From JBBSEZ01 sp038239195 (GTDB lineage: Bacteria; Planctomycetota; Planctomycetia; Gemmatales; Gemmataceae): 19,493 nt of DNA. Where the stretch lies: assembly GCA_038239195.1 (NCBI GenBank), contig JBBSEZ010000165.1, forward strand, positions 1-19,493, in the 5' to 3' direction. The position numbers and the translations under genes are program-made. The notes below the pieces were generated by a model. The model did not search any database, was not told the origin of the DNA, and saw nothing but the letters and a program-made list of their open reading frames with translations. This document shows positions 13,481 to 19,493 of the stretch, piece after piece (position 1 is the stretch's first letter; each line of letters opens with the position of its first letter).

Positions 13481-14788
13481 ATGATCTGTCGGCGTAGGCA
13501 AGCTCCCGCGAGCAAGGGCCGTCTCCGAGGCGAGGGCCGTCGGGCCTTCACCCTGGTGGAATTGATGGTCTCGATGGCCCTGATCGTGTTCATCATGACG
13601 ATCCTGTCGGCCGCCTTCGGCGCCGCCAGCAAGGCGTTCCGCGACCTCAAGGCCGTCGGCGACATGGCGGAGAAGTTGCGCGGGGTGCTGACGCTGATGC
13701 GGCGCGACCTGGCGGCGCCGCACTTCGACGGCAATCGCAAGTTGAGCGATTCCACCTTCTGGGGCAATGGCCCTGCGCTCGGCCCGCCGTCGCAGGGGTT
13801 CTTCCGCATCTGGCAGGACCAGCTCCCGAGCCCGGTGGGCAACGAAAACCCGACCTTCAGCACCAGCCGGTCGATGCTGCACTTCACCGCGACCCTGCCC
13901 GGCGCCCTGCCGAGCGACTTCTTCGCGACGCAGGTGCCGATGCCCGGCGGCGCCCCCCTGTTCACCAGCCCGGCCGCCAACCAGGAGAACCGCTATCAAC
14001 CCGTCGGGGGGCCCACGTTCCGGTCTCCCTCCGCCGAGGTGGCTTACTGGCTCGTGCCGTCTCTCGACGCGAGCGGCAACGCGGCCCAGGCGGGGCTCGA
14101 CACCGGGGCCCCGCAACCGCTCTTCACCCTCTGCCGCCGCCAGCGCCTCCTCTGGCCCCCCGAGGTGCCCATCACGGTCAGCGCCCCGGTCGGCCCGGGA
14201 TACGAAGAGGTCAGCGCCCCGGCCTACCCCGCCCCGGGGCCGGCCACCGTCAACCGGCTGCAAGAAGTCACGATCCCGCCGTTTCGCCTGGCCATGGGCG
14301 TGAACGCCACCCCAGGCCCGCCGGCCACGGACTCCACCTACGCCGGACTGCCGGCGCCTCTCTTCGCCGGCACGGTATACCCGTCGCCGTTCGCGCCGGC
14401 GGGCAGCCCCACGGGCCGGGTAGACGACGTCCTCCTGACCGAGGTGCTCTCGTTCGACGTCCGCATCCTGCTGCAAGGGGACACCGTCTTCCGGGACCTC
14501 GCCGACGCGAACGTCCAGGCGTTCTCGAACAAAAACAAGGCCTTTCCCTCGATCACCGGCCCCTGGGTCTTCGACACCTGGTCCGCGCAGAACGTCGGCG
14601 GCTACGCCTACAACGCCCCCGGCCTCCTGACGCCGCAACCCTGGCAAGTCCCGGACAGTTTCGCGAGCATCCCGCTGTTCAAGAACGGGGCCCAACTCAT
14701 CCAGGTCCGCGCGATCCAGATCACGCTGCGGGTGTGGGACTCCAAGACCCAGCTCGTGCGCCAGTCGAGCATGGTTCAGGACTTGTGA
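13481..14788 (+). CDS. GspJ/PilW-like minor pseudopilin with Ala at the cleavage site
   Basis: The product is 435 residues. The basic leader (residues 1-22, ending GRRA) is followed by FTLVELMVSMALIVFIMTIL with Glu27 at mature position 5. As in the GspH-like protein, Ala (Ala22) stands where Gly is usual. The segment after the helix, AAFGAASKAFRDLKAVGDMA then LRGVLTLMRRDLAAPHFDG, matches the GspJ/PilW pattern of a helix leading to an R-R-D motif. The end IQVRAIQITLRVWDSKTQLV also resembles GspJ C-termini. It is about twice the length of a proteobacterial GspJ, with Pro/Ala-rich inserts (about 200-330). It starts two bases after the previous stop. The frame is open far upstream across the GspI-like gene, but this is a shadow reading. 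Confidence 0.83.
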   Translation: MICRRRQAPASKGRLRGEGRRAFTLVELMVSMALIVFIMTILSAAFGAASKAFRDLKAVGDMAEKLRGVLTLMRRDLAAPHFDGNRKLSDSTFWGNGPALGPPSQGFFRIWQDQLPSPVGNENPTFSTSRSMLHFTATLPGALPSDFFATQVPMPGGAPLFTSPAANQENRYQPVGGPTFRSPSAEVAYWLVPSLDASGNAAQAGLDTGAPQPLFTLCRRQRLLWPPEVPITVSAPVGPGYEEVSAPAYPAPGPATVNRLQEVTIPPFRLAMGVNATPGPPATDSTYAGLPAPLFAGTVYPSPFAPAGSPTGRVDDVLLTEVLSFDVRILLQGDTVFRDLADANVQAFSNKNKAFPSITGPWVFDTWSAQNVGGYAYNAPGLLTPQPWQVPDSFASIPLFKNGAQLIQVRAIQITLRVWDSKTQLVRQSSMVQDL

Positions 14789-14792
14789 CGCG

Positions 14793-14930
14793 CGGCAGGC
14801 AGGCCGCCTGCCTTCTCATGGCGACAAGCGTCCGTCTTGTCGGGCCTTCGCCTGAACGTGACGGCCACTCTCGGCGACGACAAGACGGATGTTTGTCGCC
14901 ACGATTCGGACAGGCAAGCCGCCTGCCCCA
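14793..14930. repeat. nested inverted repeats before the GspK-like gene, family F
   Basis: An inner pair of 24-base arms (14819-14842 and 14878-14901, TGGCGACAAGCGTCCGTCTT type, two mismatches) is flanked by two copies of a GGCAGGCAGGCCGCCTGCC-type palindrome (near 14793-14812 and 14910-14928). The whole fills half of the 257-bp spacer. The rest (14931-15045) shows a CGACGCGCC...GGCGCGTC stem near 14989-15008 and the ribosome site, but no gene. Short open frames here are translations of the repeats. Confidence 0.78.
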
Positions 14931-15045
14931 CGAAAGAAAGCCCCTGGGCGGCCTCTCCCGGCCAGGGCTGCGAGGAAACTTCGTCTTTCGACGCGCCCTC
15001 GGCGCGTCTGCCAAACGAACCGTCGCCCGGTGAAAGGCACCTTCC

Positions 15046-18000
15046 ATGTTGTTGCAATCGGCTGTGCGAACCGGCGGGCGCCGGCGCGGCGTCATCTTGA
15101 TGGTTGTCCTCGCGCTGTTGACGCTCTTTGCCATCCTTGGCATCGCCTTCGTCTACTACTCGGACGGGTCGGCCACTTCGTCCCGCATCTTCCGCGAGCA
15201 GGGCGCCAAGTTCAAGGGGGGCGGGGCGGGGGCGGAGGTCGATCAGACCGTCAGCGACGCCACCGTCGCCTGGCCCATGTTCCTGGGGCAGCTCGTCTAC
15301 GACGTCAACGACGACGACTTCGGCATCTATTCGTCGATGCGCGGCAGCAGCCTGGGCCGCACGATGTACGACTGGAAGGACGACCCCTACGTCGCCGGCG
15401 GCCCGCTTGCCCTAAACGACAAGCCGTACAACGGGACCGGGCGGCTCAGCGAGGCGCTGCTCGGAGGGTTGGACGGTCAGCAAGGGGTCAACTACATGTA
15501 CTTCCCCGCGGACGGCTACCTGCGCGACCCCGGGCGGACGGGCACTCGCGCGTACGGCGCCGCGCGCAACCCGATCACGGGGGGCCTCAACGTCTCGTAC
15601 ACCTACCCCGACCAGAACAACATGTTCCTGGCCGTGCTCGACCCCAACACGGGGCAGGTCACGGTCCCTTCGTACAACCGGCCGTGGCTGTTCAACCCCG
15701 GGAAGAACTTCAACGACCAGACGAACGCCAACTGGAAGAACGCCGCCGGCCGCCACATGACCATGCGCCCGCGGCCGATCGACATGGACCCAACCTTCCC
15801 CTACCCGACGGACGCCATCGGAGACGTCAAGAACCTGGAATGGGCGCCGGGCGGCAACGACAGCATCTGGATCGACTTCAACGCCCCCGTCCAGACCATG
15901 GCGGACGGCAGCAAATACAAGCTCCTCGCCGCGCCCCTCATCCTGGCGATGGACGGCCGGATCAACGTCAACGTGGCGGGCAACCTCCTCGCCACCGTGC
16001 CCGGGCCGCAAGGGCACGCCAGCAACCAGGGCTGGGGCCCGTGGGAGGTCAGCCAGTCCCAGGTGCTCAACGCCAACGCGAACGAGTGGACGCAGGCGTT
16101 CCTGGGCAATGGCACGATCAACGGCCGTTATGGTCCCACGAAGGTGCCGATCGGCGGCCTGCCGTTCGCGGGCGGCACCCTCCCTCGCGCCTACTACCCG
16201 ATGGACTACAACGCCATCCAGGACGCGGGGAGCCCCACTCCGGGGGCGCTCTCGAAGCAGTGGCAACCCCCCGGCACCGCCCCGGCCGTTCCTTACCAGG
16301 TCTTCCCCTATTACGACTCCGGTTCCTACGGCAACGCCGCCCCGGTGGAGACGAAGGACCACCCGTCCATCTTCAACCCGCTGGTGCCCCAGGGCACGAA
16401 CCGGACGTTCGGGGCGGACAGCCTGGCGGCGCTCTTGCGGCGCTACAACGTCGGCGGCGACCTCGTGAGCTCCGACCTGACGACCTTGTTGCCGCTGAAC
16501 CTGCTGGGCACCGGCATCACGGACCTGGGCGCCCGGGGGCGCCGTGCCTTGATCACGACGCACAGCTTCGACCTCGACCGGCCGGCCAGCACGCCCTACG
16601 TGTGGGACCCGAACGATCCGACCGCGGGCAACCGCTACCGCTATAACGGCGCCATCAATCCGCCGAGGCCCCAGGGCGGGGCGCTCAACTTCCCGCTCCT
16701 GGCCCTGCGAGGCGGCGCCGTCCCGGCGGGGAGCGAGTTCGACCCGAACACCTGGCAATCGGTCTTCGCCGCCCTCGGCCGCGTGGACCTCGGCCGCAAG
16801 TTGACCAACTACCCGGCCCCCGACCCGGCCACCTGGCAGTTCAAGCCCGCCGACGCGGCGCTCGTCCAGGCCGCGGTGGCCGACCGGCAGGCCCTGGCTC
16901 GGGACATTTTCACCCGACTGTGGAGCGTGACCGGCGCCGTCGGCCCCAACCTGCTCAGCCCGATCGTGGCGGCAGGGAAATACGACCCGAGCACGCCGGA
17001 GTACCAGGCGATGCGCTGGCTGGCTCAGTTGGCCGTCAACATCGTCGATTTCATCGACGCCGACGACTACAGCACGCCGTTCAACTGGTACGGCAGCGAG
17101 TGGCTCTTCGGCACGGAAGTGCCCCGGCTGGTCATCAACGAGTATTACGCCCAGTGGGACAACGACGCGACCGACATCGGCGCCATGGCCCCCTACCTCG
17201 CCAAGGTGAACAACCGCGTCAACGTCTGGATCGAACTGCACAACCCGTTCCCCGTGGACAACGCCGACCCGCAGAAGGGGACGGCCCGGCTACAGAACAG
17301 CGCCTATCCGGTCTACCAGGTGCTGCTCTGCCAGAAGCCCAACGTCAACCTGCGCGACCCCGCCAACCTGCTCGGCACGCCGGACGCGGGCAACCCCGCG
17401 ACCCTCGGCGCCGGCACCTTTAGTTGGGGGCCCGCCGACAACGCCACGCCGAACCTGAGCCCGTGGATCGTTCAGCCAGGCTTCGGCGCGTTCTCCGGCA
17501 CGGCAGGCCAGAACCAGGGCTACTACGTCCTCGGCCCCAACACGCCCTACGCCGCCCCCTTGACCGGCACCAACCCGTCCTTCACGACGACCTCGACCAG
17601 CCCCTTGATGTCCTTCACGCTGCCGCTGGCCACCGACCCGACTGCGACGGCCCCGTCGATCCTGCTCCAGCGGCTAGCCAACCCTTACCTCCCGCCCCAG
17701 AGCAACTCCGCCCTGGCGAACTACAACCCCTACGTGACCGTCGATTACGTGAATCAGGTCGCTGTCAACGACGGCCGGCTGTTCTCCACGGTGGGCGCCT
17801 TGACCCCGCCGACGGTCACCTCGCGCGTCGCCCAGGGGCGACGTCACCCGTTCGCGGCCGAGCAGGGCCAGTGGAAGCCGCAAAACCCGCTGCCGCTCTC
17901 GGCCACCCAGCCGCAGAACACCTTCTACCGCCTGAACTCGCGCGAGAGCACGGCGGTCAGCGGCGCGACGGCCGGCCAGACGATCCAGTTCCCGTTCGAC

Positions 18001-19128
18001 ACCCTTTACCAGCCGGACCGTCAGCCGATGAGCCTGATGGACCTGCTGCACGTCTCCGGCTTCAAGCCTCACGAGTTGACGCAGCAGTTCATCGACTCCA
18101 CCGGGACGAGCTTCGGGCACCGGGCGCGCTGGACGGAGCCGGCCACCCGGCTGGCCCGCGCGTTCGAGTACCTGACGATCAGCAACCGCATGAACGGCAT
18201 GGTCGCCGGCGGGCGCATCCCGGGGAAGTTGAACCTCAACGAGGTGCGCCACCAGTTGGTGTTCCGGGCCCTGTGCGACCCCCAGGCCGCCAACCAGTTT
18301 ACCCAGCCACAGGTCGATGCGATCTTCACCGCCGTCGGCAATGCTCGTGGCGAGGGGGCCGCAGGCTTCCCCGGCACGACCGGACCGACGCCCTTCCAGG
18401 GGCTGGCCACGGGCTCTGCGGCCGGGAGCGATCCTCTCTCCGCCACCCCCCGCGGCTTGAACAACACGCTGCTCCAGTCGGGCAACTTGGCCTCGACCGC
18501 GTGGGACGGGACGCAACTCCGGCTGCTCGAGCCCAGCGTCGCGCTGCCCCGGCAGCCGTTGCAGCGCTTCGAGCTGCTGAGCAAGGCCTACGGCAACCTG
18601 ACGACGCGCAGCAACGTGTTCGGCGTGTGGGTCACGTTTGGCTTCTTCAAGGTGATCGACGACACCACCAAGCCCGTCAAGCTCGGGGCGGAAGTCGTGT
18701 GGCCATCGTCCAACACCACGATCCGGCGCAAGTTCTTCGCCATCGTGGACCGCACCCAGTTGCAGGCCTGGCCGACCGTCGATAGCAACAACCAGCCGAT
18801 GGTGCGCGCGGCGGCCCCCGTCGCGATTGGGCCTGCTCCCGTGGCCCTCATCAACGGGGCGGGCACGGCCATCACGTCGGTGCTCAACCCCAACACCAAC
18901 CGCACCTGGACGTTGCAGCCGAACGCCGTGCTCACCTACGAGCCGGGCACGATCAACGAGGAGACGGTGGTCGTGCAGGCGGGCAACACCGCCACGTTCA
19001 CCAAGGCCCACCCCCTCGTCCCCGGCCAGCCGATCGTCGTCATCAGCCGCGCCAACCCCGGGCCGTGGCCGCTGTATGACCCCAACAAGGACGCCAGCGT
19101 CGTGCCCTACCTGGCGTCGATGAACTGA
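15046..19128 (+). CDS. giant GspK-like pseudopilin candidate (1360 residues)
   Basis: The basic leader MLLQSAVRTGGRRRG is followed by a hydrophobic helix VILMVVLALLTLFAILGIAF (16-35). As in GspK, the mature position 5 is not Glu (Val20 here). The rest is a large, Asn/Pro/Gly-rich, probably exported domain. Two motifs, GRINVN (304-309) and GKLNLNEV (1060-1067), recall the INxNTA-type segment of GspK helical domains. TTRSNVFGVWVTFGFFKV (1186-1203) and WPSSNTTIRRKFFAIVDR (about 1220-1237) form a C-terminal block that I associate with large planctomycete proteins of pseudopilin loci. The last 60 residues are beta-like (NEETVVVQAGNTATFTKAHP). AAAGG lies eight bases before the ATG. GspK is normally about 320 residues, so this is some four times larger. 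Its position last in a G-G-H-I-J series supports a tip-subunit role, but the subtype remains an inference. Confidence 0.8.
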   Translation: MLLQSAVRTGGRRRGVILMVVLALLTLFAILGIAFVYYSDGSATSSRIFREQGAKFKGGGAGAEVDQTVSDATVAWPMFLGQLVYDVNDDDFGIYSSMRGSSLGRTMYDWKDDPYVAGGPLALNDKPYNGTGRLSEALLGGLDGQQGVNYMYFPADGYLRDPGRTGTRAYGAARNPITGGLNVSYTYPDQNNMFLAVLDPNTGQVTVPSYNRPWLFNPGKNFNDQTNANWKNAAGRHMTMRPRPIDMDPTFPYPTDAIGDVKNLEWAPGGNDSIWIDFNAPVQTMADGSKYKLLAAPLILAMDGRINVNVAGNLLATVPGPQGHASNQGWGPWEVSQSQVLNANANEWTQAFLGNGTINGRYGPTKVPIGGLPFAGGTLPRAYYPMDYNAIQDAGSPTPGALSKQWQPPGTAPAVPYQVFPYYDSGSYGNAAPVETKDHPSIFNPLVPQGTNRTFGADSLAALLRRYNVGGDLVSSDLTTLLPLNLLGTGITDLGARGRRALITTHSFDLDRPASTPYVWDPNDPTAGNRYRYNGAINPPRPQGGALNFPLLALRGGAVPAGSEFDPNTWQSVFAALGRVDLGRKLTNYPAPDPATWQFKPADAALVQAAVADRQALARDIFTRLWSVTGAVGPNLLSPIVAAGKYDPSTPEYQAMRWLAQLAVNIVDFIDADDYSTPFNWYGSEWLFGTEVPRLVINEYYAQWDNDATDIGAMAPYLAKVNNRVNVWIELHNPFPVDNADPQKGTARLQNSAYPVYQVLLCQKPNVNLRDPANLLGTPDAGNPATLGAGTFSWGPADNATPNLSPWIVQPGFGAFSGTAGQNQGYYVLGPNTPYAAPLTGTNPSFTTTSTSPLMSFTLPLATDPTATAPSILLQRLANPYLPPQSNSALANYNPYVTVDYVNQVAVNDGRLFSTVGALTPPTVTSRVAQGRRHPFAAEQGQWKPQNPLPLSATQPQNTFYRLNSRESTAVSGATAGQTIQFPFDTLYQPDRQPMSLMDLLHVSGFKPHELTQQFIDSTGTSFGHRARWTEPATRLARAFEYLTISNRMNGMVAGGRIPGKLNLNEVRHQLVFRALCDPQAANQFTQPQVDAIFTAVGNARGEGAAGFPGTTGPTPFQGLATGSAAGSDPLSATPRGLNNTLLQSGNLASTAWDGTQLRLLEPSVALPRQPLQRFELLSKAYGNLTTRSNVFGVWVTFGFFKVIDDTTKPVKLGAEVVWPSSNTTIRRKFFAIVDRTQLQAWPTVDSNNQPMVRAAAPVAIGPAPVALINGAGTAITSVLNPNTNRTWTLQPNAVLTYEPGTINEETVVVQAGNTATFTKAHPLVPGQPIVVISRANPGPWPLYDPNKDASVVPYLASMN

Positions 19129-19146
19129 CCCGCCCCACCATCCCGA

Positions 19147-19190
19147 CGAGGGCGCCCCCTGACCACCAGGGAGCGCCCTCGCTTTTTTTT
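19147..19190 (+). terminator. strong Rho-independent terminator ending the pseudopilin operon
   Basis: CGAGGGCGC (19147-19155) pairs with GCGCCCTCG (19173-19181). Inside, CCCTG/CAGGG extends the stem around an ACCAC loop, with single unpaired bases between the two stem parts. Eight T residues follow at 19183-19190. It lies 18 bases after the stop of the GspK-like gene and is the clearest terminator in the window. Confidence 0.93.
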
Positions 19191-19451
19191 CCTTCTCCCG
19201 CGCTTCTCATTTCAAATTCATCATTGTTTAATCGTTACCGTGCTAACATTCCCCTCAGATGAAGCGTTAGAAGGAGTGAAGACGCTCGACTTTGGAGAGG
19301 CGAAACTTTTCGATCCGTCTGGCGTTATATCTACCTAGGCAAGTACGATAGCCTAGTACATGACCGGCGGAATCGGACTACCATCTGCGGGCAGGATTGA
19401 GTACATTGCCCAGCCTGTGCAAGTTCTCGATCACCCCAGGGGAGCACTCCG
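19191..19451. other. AT-richer spacer before the edge gene
   Basis: No gene is supported. Base composition is visibly less GC-rich than in the rest of the window, especially at about 19200-19380. A CTAGGC/GCCTAG inverted repeat with a 10-base loop lies at 19335-19356. TTGTTT (19224-19229) and TAACAT (19244-19249) look promoter-like, but the 14-base spacing is too short to be convincing. This may be the flank or end of a mobile element. Confidence 0.4.
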
Positions 19452-19493
19452 ATGCCAGGGAAGGCTGCCAAAGTTACCATCACCGAACGACAG
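19452..19493 (+). CDS. start of a gene, possibly an IS630-type transposase (cut by window edge)
   Basis: Only 14 codons are visible: MPGKAAKVTITERQ. GGGGAG lies seven bases before the ATG, a good ribosome site. The peptide resembles the beginning of IS630-family transposases, where a basic start leads into a helix-turn-helix region with a T-x-x-x-R-Q segment, and the AT-richer DNA before it fits an inserted element. With so few residues the family call is a recollection-based guess. It could equally be another small DNA-binding protein. Confidence 0.4.
   Translation, partial: MPGKAAKVTITERQ

Noticed and set aside
14734..15143. Several short open frames on both strands around the spacer before the GspK-like gene
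   Set aside because: They read through the nested inverted repeats and have no ribosome site or recognisable sequence.
15412..17241. A 609-residue minus-strand open frame in the GspK-like gene
   Set aside because: It is an antisense shadow with Val/Arg/Gly bias and no ribosome site or domain.
1..19493. CRISPR array, tRNA, rRNA or riboswitch
   Set aside because: I found no regularly spaced direct repeats with unique spacers and no tRNA-like cloverleaf or rRNA sequence. The repeats seen are inverted pairs in spacers or protein-coding repeats.

Overview
The window is GC-rich DNA, most likely from a planctomycete of the Gemmataceae type. The evidence is a leucine-rich-repeat protein with the short N-terminal TIGR02996 companion domain, a family I know mainly from Gemmata relatives, plus planctomycete-style pseudopilins and spacers filled with long inverted repeats. 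The genus assignment is an inference; no rRNA or tRNA gene is present.

Left part (1-2341, minus strand): the N-terminal 390 residues of a TIGR02996/LRR protein run off the left edge. Behind it is a REPIN-like inverted repeat, then two small membrane-protein genes of unknown function joined by a 4-base ATGA overlap. A spacer of about 260 bp (2342-2600) separates these from the plus-strand genes.

Main part (2601-19128, plus strand): a hybrid type IV pilus/type II secretion-like locus. It contains, in order, a GspE/PilB-type ATPase, a 433-bp leader with a candidate promoter and operator-like sequences, a PilT-type ATPase with an acidic tail, a second GspE/PilB-type ATPase with a Pro/Ala-rich N-terminal extension, a GspF/PilC platform protein, two GspG-like pseudopilins, GspH-, GspI- and GspJ-like minor pseudopilins, and a 1360-residue protein with a GspK-like N-terminus. 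A strong intrinsic terminator closes the run. No secretin (GspD/PilQ), GspC/L/M or prepilin peptidase is in the window, so these must be encoded elsewhere if the machine is complete. The inferred arrangement is that the ATPases drive the GspF platform in the inner membrane to assemble, and with PilT perhaps retract, a pseudopilus made of the G-K proteins.

Repeats: four spacers in the main locus, and the one next to the LRR gene, each carry palindromes of a different sequence family, mostly as inverted pairs. They look like several independent REP/REPIN families and are the most notable non-coding feature.

Right edge (19191-19493): visibly less GC-rich DNA, then the first 14 codons of a gene that resembles the start of an IS630-type transposase. 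This suggests a mobile element adjoining the secretion locus.
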